The translations under genes were made by a program, and so were the position numbers. 5,758 nt of DNA from Candidatus Roizmanbacteria bacterium CG22_combo_CG10-13_8_21_14_all_34_12 (GTDB lineage Bacteria > Patescibacteriota > Microgenomatia > UBA1406 > GWC2-37-13). Of the stretch, positions 1 to 5,549 are shown in pieces (position 1 is the first letter of the stretch; every line of letters begins with the position of its first letter). Below the pieces are notes generated by a model that was not told the DNA's origin, made no database searches, and was given only the letters and a program-made list of their open reading frames with translations. The stretch covers positions 10,557-16,314 of the forward strand of contig PCTC01000068.1 of NCBI GenBank assembly GCA_002786595.1, in the 5' to 3' direction.

Positions 1-819
1 CACGCTAATTATTTTTCATTTCCTTTTTGTGATTTTGTCAAAACTCCAACCATTCATACTCTCCATAACCAACTACCCCGCAATCGGGAAACGGAAAATG
101 AGTTGATGAAAAAGTTTTGTCATTTAAATTTTATTAGTATTTCTGATGAATTCCGGACTCATTTCGATCATTTAAATTATATTACCACCGTTTATCATGG
201 ACTTGACAGAAAATATTTTCCATTTAATAAAATAGGTGGTGATTATCTTTTTTGGATTGGGCGAGCTTCAAAAAATAAAGGTGAAGATGATGCAATTGAA
301 ACCGCAAAAATAACTGGGAAAAAACTTCTACTTGGAGCTAGTATCAGAAAAGATACAGAAGAATATTTTGAAAAGGTAATCAAACCTAATCTTAATGATA
401 AAATCAAGTTAATTTCCAATGTTACTTTTGAAGAAACCCACAAATATTACGGTAGTTCAAAAGCGTTTATATTTCCGGTTAAATGGAAGGAACCTTTCGG
501 TCTTATTATGATTGAATCAATGGCTTGTGGAAGTCCTGTAATCGCCTATTCCCGCGGGTCAGTCCAGGAAATTGTTAAAGACGGAGAGACCGGTTTTTTG
601 GTTAACCCATCCAATGAAGAAAAAACTGGTGACTGGATAATCAAAAAAACCGGTATTGAAGGCCTAAAAGAGGCAGTTGAAAAAATTTATTCCATGCCAC
701 AAGGAGAATATTTAAAAATGCGCCAGGCTTGCCGTAGTCGAGTCGAGCAATTATTTACCGTCGAGAAAATGGTCGATAATTATGAGAAGGTTTATTATGA
801 AATTTTAAATAAAAAATGA
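1..819 (+). CDS. GT4-family glycosyltransferase, 5' end outside window
   Basis: The frame is open from base 1, so the gene starts upstream. By comparison with its downstream paralogue about 105 N-terminal residues are missing; the TTG/ATG codons at 103-108 are internal. The 272 visible residues cover the end of the first Rossmann domain and all of the C-terminal donor-binding domain. Seen: TLHN near residue 21, YHGLD, IGR (86-88) followed by NKG, and the GT4 E-x7-E signature EPFGLIMIE at residues 164-172, then ACGSPVIAY and a GETGFLV segment. In GT4 enzymes this region binds the nucleotide-sugar donor; the enzyme is expected to be a cytoplasmic retaining glycosyltransferase. Substrate cannot be read from sequence. 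About 60% of the last 110 residues match the next gene without gaps, so the pair is a tandem duplication. It ends in TGA within an ATGA overlap, implying translational coupling. Confidence 0.93.
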   Translation, partial: HANYFSFPFCDFVKTPTIHTLHNQLPRNRETENELMKKFCHLNFISISDEFRTHFDHLNYITTVYHGLDRKYFPFNKIGGDYLFWIGRASKNKGEDDAIETAKITGKKLLLGASIRKDTEEYFEKVIKPNLNDKIKLISNVTFEETHKYYGSSKAFIFPVKWKEPFGLIMIESMACGSPVIAYSRGSVQEIVKDGETGFLVNPSNEEKTGDWIIKKTGIEGLKEAVEKIYSMPQGEYLKMRQACRSRVEQLFTVEKMVDNYEKVYYEILNKK

Positions 820-1946
820 GAATCGCAATTTTAGCTTCTAATTTCATTCGCTTACCACCGGAACCGAAGTTTGTTCCTTTTGGATTTTCCGGTGCTCCGG
901 AAAAAATAATGCATACGATAACAGAAAAATTGGTGGAAAAAGGTCATGATGTCTATCTTTTTGCGTCAGGTGATTCACTTACTTCTGCCCATCTCGTATC
1001 TACTACAAAAACATCGACGTCTCTCGATCCATCAATTGGTATTGGACCTCATATTGAATTTGAGCGACTTTTGATATCCAAATGTTATCAAATGGCGAAA
1101 GAAAATAAGTTTGATATTATTCACTCAATTTTCGATACCAGAAGCGCTTTTTATGCTCCGCTTGTTGATATTCCCACTGTTTCAACGCTTCATAGCCCAA
1201 TGGACAAAGTAAAAAATCAAATTTTATCTGAAATTAAAAAAAACCTATATTTAATATCAATAAGTAATTCTCAACGAAAGTTGTATCCAGATTTAAATTA
1301 TTGTGCCACCATATATCATGGTCTTGATTTAAAAAGTGATGAGTTTGAGTTAGGAGAAGGAATTGGAAATTATATGATTTTTGTTGGCCGGTTGGTCGAA
1401 GATAAAGGAATTGAGACAATTATTTCCTTATCTAAAAAATTACAAAAACAGGTTTATCTACTCGGAACTAATGTAAAGAATTCTAATTTTTGGAATAATA
1501 TTATTAAACCAAATATTGATGATAATTTTATCCATCATTTCGGTTATTTAGATAAAGGCAAGTTAAAAATTCATTATCAAAATGCCAAGTTATTTCTCTT
1601 TCCAATAAAATGGGAAGAGCCGTTTGGCCTGGTGATGATTGAATCGATGGCTTGTGGCACACCAGTGATTGCCTATGCGAGAGGTTCTGTCCCGGAAATC
1701 ATAAAAGATGGCATCACCGGTTTTATAGTCAATTCCTCGGATAGTGATATTCGAGGAGACTTTATTATTAAAAAAACTGGATTAAACGGTTTAGAGGAAG
1801 CCATAAAAAAAATATATTCCATGAGTGAAGATGAATATAAATTAATGAGACGTAACTGTCGAATTCATGTGGAAAAAAATTTTAATGTTAAAAGAATGGT
1901 TGACGATTATGAAAAGCTTTATCAGCAAATAATCAAAAATAAGTAG
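816..1946 (+). CDS. GT4-family glycosyltransferase, complete
   Basis: This 376-residue protein is a complete two-domain GT-B glycosyltransferase of GT4, closest in style to the AviGT4-like subgroup. The start ATG overlaps the TGA of the preceding gene (ATGA) and gives a proper N-terminal beta strand (MRIAILAS). Seen: a modified acceptor/donor loop SGAPE (25-29) where many relatives have GGIE, then GHDVYLFA; HSIFD and TLHS in the first domain; FVGR (189-192) with EDKG (195-198), which in this family contacts the donor phosphates; and the E-x7-E motif EPFGLVMIE at 268-276. No signal peptide or membrane helix is visible, so it should be cytoplasmic or peripheral. It is a tandem paralogue of the upstream gene, and the two probably add sugars in the same glycan pathway. 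No Shine-Dalgarno sequence precedes it. The sugar donor and acceptor are unknown. Confidence 0.95.
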   Translation: MRIAILASNFIRLPPEPKFVPFGFSGAPEKIMHTITEKLVEKGHDVYLFASGDSLTSAHLVSTTKTSTSLDPSIGIGPHIEFERLLISKCYQMAKENKFDIIHSIFDTRSAFYAPLVDIPTVSTLHSPMDKVKNQILSEIKKNLYLISISNSQRKLYPDLNYCATIYHGLDLKSDEFELGEGIGNYMIFVGRLVEDKGIETIISLSKKLQKQVYLLGTNVKNSNFWNNIIKPNIDDNFIHHFGYLDKGKLKIHYQNAKLFLFPIKWEEPFGLVMIESMACGTPVIAYARGSVPEIIKDGITGFIVNSSDSDIRGDFIIKKTGLNGLEEAIKKIYSMSEDEYKLMRRNCRIHVEKNFNVKRMVDDYEKLYQQIIKNK

Positions 1947-1955
1947 AGGTAAAAC

Positions 1956-1964
1956 TGCTATACT
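1956..1964 (+). promoter_or_regulatory. extended -10 promoter of glgA (TGC-TATACT)
   Basis: TGC (1956-1958) followed by TATACT (1959-1964) matches the extended -10 consensus TGnTATAAT at all but one base. No -35 box is evident 16-18 bp upstream (A-rich, about 2 of 6 matches). The box ends 7 bases before the ATG at 1972, so the expected transcription start falls on or next to the start codon. The transcript would be leaderless. The GAGG at 1946-1949 lies more than 20 bases from the ATG, too far for a normal ribosome binding site. Expression of glgA separately from the GT4 pair is therefore plausible; read-through is also possible. Confidence 0.55.
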
Positions 1965-1971
1965 TATTTTT

Positions 1972-3381
1972 ATGAAGGTTTTATTTGCAGTTTGGGAATT
2001 GGTTCCCTTTTTTCAGGTTGGAGGTCTGGGTGATGTTGCTAAAGCGCTTCCAAAAAATTTACATCGACAGGGAGTTGACGTTAGGGTTATTTTACCTTTT
2101 TATAAAGCCCTAAAACTTCACAGACTTCAAAAAAAAGAAATAAAAAAATTTACAGCGATTTATGATGGAAAAAAACAAAAAGTAACGATTTTCCAAATCC
2201 ATTTTCTTGATGAAAATATCCCCGTTTATATATTAAAAAATGAAAAATGGCTGGATATTCCCTCCCGTGATACTTTTTCATTTTATAATCTTTGTGTCTA
2301 TGAAATTTTAAAAAATAATTACCTTTCCTGGATTCCGGAAATTGTTCATTGTCATGATCATCATACGGGTTTGATTCCACTGCTTATTAAGCACAATAAT
2401 CTTAAGTTCAAAACTTTACTTACCATTCACAATCTCAATCACCAAGGAAAATATTCTCTTGACGTCATCAAGAGAACCGGATTAGATCACAGTAAATGCC
2501 GGGTGATTCAATGGGAAACCAAAAAGAAGCAGGTAAATTTTTTGCTAGAAGGAATTATACACGCTGATTTAGTTAATGCTGTCTCCCCTTCTTATGCCAA
2601 AGAGATTTTAACTGAAGAATACGGTTGTGGCCTGGATGAGATAATTAGAAATGAAGGCCAAAAAATTTCCGGTATTTTAAATGGGATCGACTATGATTCC
2701 CGAGATCCTGTACACGACAAAAATATAAATTATCATTATGGAGTTAATGATTCTCCGATTCAGGGAAAACATCTTAACAAAAAATTTCTTCAGGATAAAC
2801 TTGGATTTACCGTATCTGATGATATTCCACTGATTGGATTTATTGGACGATTTGAATCTAAACAAAAAGGTCTTGATATCATGCATAAAATGATCAGGCG
2901 GGTAAATTTACAGAAATTTCAGTTTGTAATTCTTGGACAAGGTGAAATTGAGTGGGAGGATCAGTTTTTGTGGTTGGCTAGTTTTTATAAAAAAAATGTC
3001 GCTTATATTTCCGTATTTGATAAAAAAATTGCCTCACAAATTTATGCTGCCTCCGATTTTCTTTTGGTGCCGTCCAGGTTTGAACCTTGTGGATTAATTC
3101 AGATGATTGCAATGAGATACGGGACTCTGCCGATTGCCAGGGAAACCGGAGGACTTAAGGATTCAATTATTGATGGGGTTGATGGATTTTTATTTAAAAA
3201 ATATTCATCCTTTGATTTGGAAATGGTCATGAAAAAGGCAGTCGCAATTTGGAAAAATGACAAAAATAAAATTAATGAAATGATTGTAAATGCAATGAAA
3301 AAGGACTTTACCTGGGACAAAAGTGCCAGAGAATATATTAAACTGTACAATAAACTATGCAGTCCATCCGAGACATCTTAA
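1972..3381 (+). CDS. glgA: glycogen/starch synthase-like GT5 glucosyltransferase
   Basis: The 469-residue product has the usual GlgA length and motif order. Family members transfer glucose from ADP- or UDP-glucose to the non-reducing end of an alpha-1,4-glucan in the cytoplasm. Seen: N-terminal VGGLGDV (16-22), HDHHTG (128-133), TIHN (151-154), NAVSPSYAKEI, NGID (237-240), a second-domain start IGFIGR ending at R293 with K299, and PSRFEPCG with E371 (E. coli E377 equivalent), then RYGTLPI and ETGGLKD. Two deviations stand out. Position 15, where E. coli and most family members have the donor-binding Lys of KxGG, is Gln (CAG at 2014-2016). The R...K pair (E. coli R300/K305) is one residue further apart, with sequence RFESKQKG. 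Start: ATG directly after an extended -10 box, giving the expected first beta strand. The gene overlaps the next one by 25 bp. GT5 membership is secure; true glycogen synthase activity is less certain because of Q15. Confidence 0.93.
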   Translation: MKVLFAVWELVPFFQVGGLGDVAKALPKNLHRQGVDVRVILPFYKALKLHRLQKKEIKKFTAIYDGKKQKVTIFQIHFLDENIPVYILKNEKWLDIPSRDTFSFYNLCVYEILKNNYLSWIPEIVHCHDHHTGLIPLLIKHNNLKFKTLLTIHNLNHQGKYSLDVIKRTGLDHSKCRVIQWETKKKQVNFLLEGIIHADLVNAVSPSYAKEILTEEYGCGLDEIIRNEGQKISGILNGIDYDSRDPVHDKNINYHYGVNDSPIQGKHLNKKFLQDKLGFTVSDDIPLIGFIGRFESKQKGLDIMHKMIRRVNLQKFQFVILGQGEIEWEDQFLWLASFYKKNVAYISVFDKKIASQIYAASDFLLVPSRFEPCGLIQMIAMRYGTLPIARETGGLKDSIIDGVDGFLFKKYSSFDLEMVMKKAVAIWKNDKNKINEMIVNAMKKDFTWDKSAREYIKLYNKLCSPSETS

Positions 3382-3617
3382 AAAAATTCAACCCTCTAGA
3401 AGATAAGTATGTCTCCCGGGAGTTTCAGACCTTTGGAATTCATCTTGCCAATAAGCTTGGCGATACAAGAAGAAAAGGCCTTTATATGAAGCTGGCCAAA
3501 ACCATTCCCCGGGCCATTCTTGAAGAAGCTCTTCGGTTTGTAATAGATGCTAACGCACGAAACCGCGCCGCCCTTTTTATGTGGAAGCTGAAGGAATTAA
3601 AAGCGTTTGACAAATAA
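3357..3617 (+). CDS. small basic helical protein of unknown function (86 aa)
   Basis: I do not recognise a named family. The protein has no signal peptide, membrane segment or cysteine. It is rich in Lys/Arg and in helix-forming residues, with probable helices around residues 3-11, 20-34, 38-48, 51-65 and 67-83, and a conserved-looking C-terminal MWKLKELK block. Its start ATG lies inside glgA, overlapping the last 25 bp in another frame, and no Shine-Dalgarno sequence is present, so translational coupling to glgA is likely. The frame continues 236 bases beyond the glgA stop with coding-like composition (third-position GC changes, no rare-looking runs), which argues that it is a real gene and not a shadow. 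Similar small proteins occur as hypothetical proteins in CPR genomes, but that is from memory and unverified. A nucleic-acid-binding or glycogen-associated role would be speculation. Confidence 0.75.
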   Translation: MQSIRDILKKFNPLEDKYVSREFQTFGIHLANKLGDTRRKGLYMKLAKTIPRAILEEALRFVIDANARNRAALFMWKLKELKAFDK

Positions 3618-3635
3618 ATATTTATCCTCCATACT
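3607..3635 (+). promoter_or_regulatory. sigma70-type promoter of the glutaredoxin-like gene
   Basis: TTGACA (3607-3612) is a perfect -35 box and overlaps the last codons of the preceding small gene. A 17-bp spacer follows, then CATACT (3630-3635), 4 of 6 matches to TATAAT. The expected start of transcription is about 3642, leaving only about 5 untranslated bases before the ATG at 3647. The spacing and the -35 match make this the best-formed promoter in the window, and it marks the start of a new transcription unit. Confidence 0.6.
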
Positions 3636-3646
3636 GAAAATTAGTT

Positions 3647-4228
3647 ATGAAAATCACGATTTATACAATTAAAGATTGCGCGTTTTCCAAACAAGAAAAA
3701 GAGTATTTAAATACTAACAAACTAGTCTTTGAAGAAAAAGATTTGGAAACTAATAAGGATTTTTTGACGGAAATGCTGGCTATTTCCAATAATTTTGCCG
3801 GCACTCCGATCACCCGAGTCGAAAAGGATGACGGAACGATCGCCGTTCTCAAAGGATTTACTAAAGCGGAATTTGATACGGTTTTTGGGATTGCTGCTGA
3901 GGTAAAACCTCCCGTTGAAACAGAGTCAAAACCAGCGTCTCCCGTTGAGACAGTTGCCCCAGCTCCTGCTCCAACTGATCTTCCGATTCAACCGAAAACT
4001 GATTCAACCGATTCAACCGTTTCATCGGACCCTTTAAAATCTGTTATGGATGACCTTCAAGCAAAAGCAGAACCCTTCGACTCTGCTCAGGGTAAACCAA
4101 CTCCACCTGTCGTTGAACAACCATCTGTAACTCCACCGATTCAACCGACTACCGATTCAACTGACTCGACTGTATCAAGCCCTCCACCAGCTGATGTTCC
4201 CGCCATCCCCGATTTTCCAGCTAAGTAA
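3647..4228 (+). CDS. glutaredoxin/NrdH-like domain with CxxS site and long disordered tail
   Basis: Residues 1-81 have the glutaredoxin/NrdH thioredoxin-fold pattern: an ITIYTIKDC first strand, an active site C11-A-F-S14 at the start of helix 1, FEEKDLE, and the cis-proline segment GTP (52-54), followed by TRVEKDDG and LKGF. In dithiol relatives the site is CxxC; here the second Cys is Ser, as in monothiol glutaredoxins, so disulfide reduction by a dithiol mechanism is not expected. There are no other cysteines. Residues 82-193 form a Pro/Ser/Thr/Glu-rich, probably disordered tail with internal repeats (PIQPxTDSTDSTVSS twice, PVET twice) and an in-frame copy of a dispersed 20-bp repeat that encodes FDSAQG. 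There is no signal peptide. It has its own promoter and no Shine-Dalgarno sequence. The domain call is good; a redox function and the role of the tail are inferred. Confidence 0.85.
   Translation: MKITIYTIKDCAFSKQEKEYLNTNKLVFEEKDLETNKDFLTEMLAISNNFAGTPITRVEKDDGTIAVLKGFTKAEFDTVFGIAAEVKPPVETESKPASPVETVAPAPAPTDLPIQPKTDSTDSTVSSDPLKSVMDDLQAKAEPFDSAQGKPTPPVVEQPSVTPPIQPTTDSTDSTVSSPPPADVPAIPDFPAK
3983..4027 (+). repeat. glutaredoxin-tail repeat, copy 1
   Basis: This 45-bp unit encodes PIQPKTDSTDSTVSS (residues 113-127 of the host gene) and is repeated at 4136-4180 with one amino-acid change. It contains three copies of the decamer GATTCAACCG (3985-3994, 4001-4010, 4010-4019), read in two different frames to give PIQP and DST. 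Confidence 0.85.
4073..4092. repeat. dispersed 20-bp imperfect palindrome (CCCTTCGAC..GCTCAGGG type)
   Basis: The sequence starts CCCTTCGAC and ends GCTCAGGG, with short complementary ends (CCCT/AGGG). It matches a repeat class that I know from many environmental bacterial genomes, where it often sits inside genes and is translated as FDSAQG or similar strings. Here it lies in frame between the two tail repeats of the glutaredoxin-like gene and encodes PFDSAQGK. Only one copy is in this window, so its dispersed nature rests on prior knowledge. Confidence 0.6.
4136..4180 (+). repeat. glutaredoxin-tail repeat, copy 2
   Basis: This is the second copy of the 15-residue unit PIQPxTDSTDSTVSS (residues 164-178). 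Against copy 1, one codon changes the residue (Lys to Thr) while seven codons differ synonymously, including a TCG/AGC serine pair. The protein sequence has thus been kept while the DNA drifted. Decamer copies are at 4138-4147 (exact) and 4154-4163 (one mismatch). Confidence 0.85.
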
Positions 4229-4277
4229 TTTAAACTTCCAAAACTAAATCATCAATCGTGGCAACTGTGTTTGGGAA
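4222..4277. repeat. left imperfect direct repeat flanking the lipoprotein gene
   Basis: This segment aligns without gaps to 5543-5598 at about 47 of 56 positions. The longest identical stretches include TAAATCATCA, TCGTGGCAA and TGTGTTTGG. Similarity ends sharply after 4277 (GTAGGGG here against AAATTTTC at the right copy). It begins at the stop codon of the glutaredoxin-like gene and covers the orphan MBL tail. With the right copy it brackets 1,265 bp holding only the lipoprotein gene and its promoter. Confidence 0.9.
4230..4277 (-). pseudogene. orphan 3' tail of an MBL-fold hydrolase gene
   Basis: Read on the minus strand, this stretch encodes FPNTVATIDDLVLEV followed by TAA. The intact MBL gene at the right edge ends FPNTIATTDDLILEV followed by TGA. 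Differences are four synonymous codons (counting the stop), two Val/Ile exchanges and one Ile/Thr. Upstream on the minus strand (above 4277) homology stops at once and the frame meets a stop within five more codons, so this is a detached tail and not a gene. The codon-like pattern of differences says that both tails evolved as functional coding sequence before being brought together. Confidence 0.8.
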
Positions 4278-4278
4278 G
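4235..4278. repeat. inverted repeat after the glutaredoxin-like gene
   Basis: CTTCCAAAAC (4235-4244) pairs with GTTTGGGAAG (4269-4278) at 9 of 10 positions around a 24-base loop. There is no U-tract after it, so it is not a standard intrinsic terminator, and the pairing is not conserved in the right-hand copy of the direct repeat. It may still act as an RNA 3' end or be chance. Confidence 0.35.
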
Positions 4279-4320
4279 TAGGGGACTTGCTCTTATATCT
4301 CTTATAACCCATAATATATA

Positions 4321-4329
4321 TGATATAAT
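4321..4329 (+). promoter_or_regulatory. extended -10 promoter of the lipoprotein gene (TGA-TATAAT)
   Basis: TGA (4321-4323) plus TATAAT (4324-4329) is a perfect extended -10 element. A weak -35 candidate, CTTATA (4301-4306, 3 of 6), lies 17 bp upstream. The ATG at 4338 is 8 bases beyond the box, so the mRNA would be leaderless or nearly so, as at glgA. A 7-bp inverted repeat, ATATCTC (4295-4301) and GAGATAT (4333-4339), brackets the box. The gene thus carries its own promoter within the candidate insertion. Confidence 0.65.
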
Positions 4330-4337
4330 ATCGAGAT

Positions 4338-5549
4338 ATGAACCGTCATGGAAGGCTAATAAATGGAATTCTTATTGCAACAATGCTTTTATCTGGCTGT
4401 GCAGGCAAAGAGGCTGTCGCAACTTCAATCCCATTAACAGAAAGACAAATTATTCAACTTGGCCTTATGTATTTGGCTTTAGTTCCTCCAAAATGTTTAC
4501 CAAATGATTTAAGTTTAGTTCATTTTAGTAGCAATTTCTTAGATTCTGTCGATTCAAAAGGCATGATAACAGTTGCCACAACAAGTTATACTCCGCAAGG
4601 TGTCGACATCGGCTTTTCCGAGACGGATAGACTTCAAGATGTAGACTATGTGAGAAGTTTTTTGGCTCACGAAATTGCTCATGCGTGTCCGGTGGCAGTT
4701 GAGTCCGGGAAAATTGAACCAGAGCAAGAAATTGCCGTAAAAGATAATGTTCGTGTTGTTAGAAGGATTCAAGACCAATATAATCAATCTCCATTTCTCG
4801 ATTTAACCTTTGAGACAGAAACATTTTTTGGAACACAAAAAAAATACATGCCTCTAGAAGAAATGTTTGCCTATTATTTCGGACAAGTAATTATTGAAAA
4901 CAAATACGGTCCTAATTCGAATGAGCTAATTTTTATGCGCTACTATAATGCCTATCCTACAGTTGCAGAAACTTTTAAAAATCTTTTTAATTCATCGGGA
5001 ACAAGTTTTGAGGAAATTTCTGATATGAAAAGTCGAGCTGATGCCAAAAGTATTATTTCTGCTTTATCGGCAGGACTGGATAAAATTGGAGTAAATTATG
5101 GTGTCCAAGCTCAATATTCAAATGATCAATTATCAAGAAATTATCATCTTCTAAATTTCTTATTGGGAACTTATAGATTCGACGAAATTAATCAAGACAA
5201 AACAAAAACTTATGGAACTATGTTTGATTCTCTTTCAAATTATTTTTTTGGTCAAAGTCAATTTGATATCACTCCTGATCAAAGAGAGAGAATTAATAAT
5301 ATTATTGAAGAGTTGCTGTTGGGACATACTATAAATACAAATCTGGATTTAAATCATCCGAAAATAGTCAATAATAGAGTCGTATTCTTAAAGCCTAAGA
5401 ATGAAGATGTTCGGGTAAGGTCACCTGCTCTAAATGATAAAGGAATAAATCCTAACTTCAGCGGTCTTACTGGACTAAGAAGACAAAACGCTGCTTTTCG
5501 TGTCGAAAACCTTAATCATCAAAGAAATTTTCTCACCGTTCCTAATTAA
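4338..5549 (+). CDS. secreted lipoprotein with HEXXH zinc-metallopeptidase motif
   Basis: This 403-residue protein begins with a lipoprotein signal peptide: positive n-region (R3, H4, R6), hydrophobic stretch 7-18 and lipobox L18-S19-G20-C21. It should be exported, lipidated at C21 and anchored to the outer face of the membrane. HEIAH at 111-115 supplies two zinc-ligand histidines and the catalytic Glu112. About 60 residues on, PLEEMFAYYFG (172-182) resembles the E-E-x-F-A-x-x-F helix that provides the third ligand in many gluzincins, making E174 or E175 the likely ligand. The N-terminal domain (22-110) and C-terminal part (about 235-403) match nothing I recognise; the last 50 residues are Asn/Arg/Pro-rich. 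The start gives the signal peptide and follows an extended -10 box. The gene lies between duplicated MBL tails and its stop is 1 bp from the convergent MBL stop. Peptidase activity is inferred; the family is unassigned. Confidence 0.85.
   Translation: MNRHGRLINGILIATMLLSGCAGKEAVATSIPLTERQIIQLGLMYLALVPPKCLPNDLSLVHFSSNFLDSVDSKGMITVATTSYTPQGVDIGFSETDRLQDVDYVRSFLAHEIAHACPVAVESGKIEPEQEIAVKDNVRVVRRIQDQYNQSPFLDLTFETETFFGTQKKYMPLEEMFAYYFGQVIIENKYGPNSNELIFMRYYNAYPTVAETFKNLFNSSGTSFEEISDMKSRADAKSIISALSAGLDKIGVNYGVQAQYSNDQLSRNYHLLNFLLGTYRFDEINQDKTKTYGTMFDSLSNYFFGQSQFDITPDQRERINNIIEELLLGHTINTNLDLNHPKIVNNRVVFLKPKNEDVRVRSPALNDKGINPNFSGLTGLRRQNAAFRVENLNHQRNFLTVPN

Noticed and set aside
103..108. TTG/ATG as the start of the first glycosyltransferase gene
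   Set aside because: The frame is open to base 1 and the upstream residues (TPTIHTLHN region) align with the paralogue, so these codons are internal.
1945..1950. AGAGGT as a Shine-Dalgarno site for glgA
   Set aside because: It lies over 20 bases from the ATG, far outside the usual 5-10 base spacing.
2150..3350. Several minus-strand open frames inside glgA
   Set aside because: They are shadows of a well-conserved GT5 gene and show no family motifs or start signals.
3614..3625. Perfect 12-bp palindrome ATAAATATTTAT after the small gene
   Set aside because: It is pure A/T in AT-rich DNA, overlaps a stop codon and promoter spacer, and has no second copy in the window; chance is a sufficient explanation.
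3909..4180. CRISPR-like array in the repeat-rich region
   Set aside because: Repeats are few, unevenly spaced, diverged and in frame within a coding sequence.
4271..4507. A 78-codon plus-strand frame starting with TTG in the left repeat
   Set aside because: It overlaps the lipoprotein signal-peptide region in another frame, has no domain-like features, and the competing frame has a lipobox and HEXXH.
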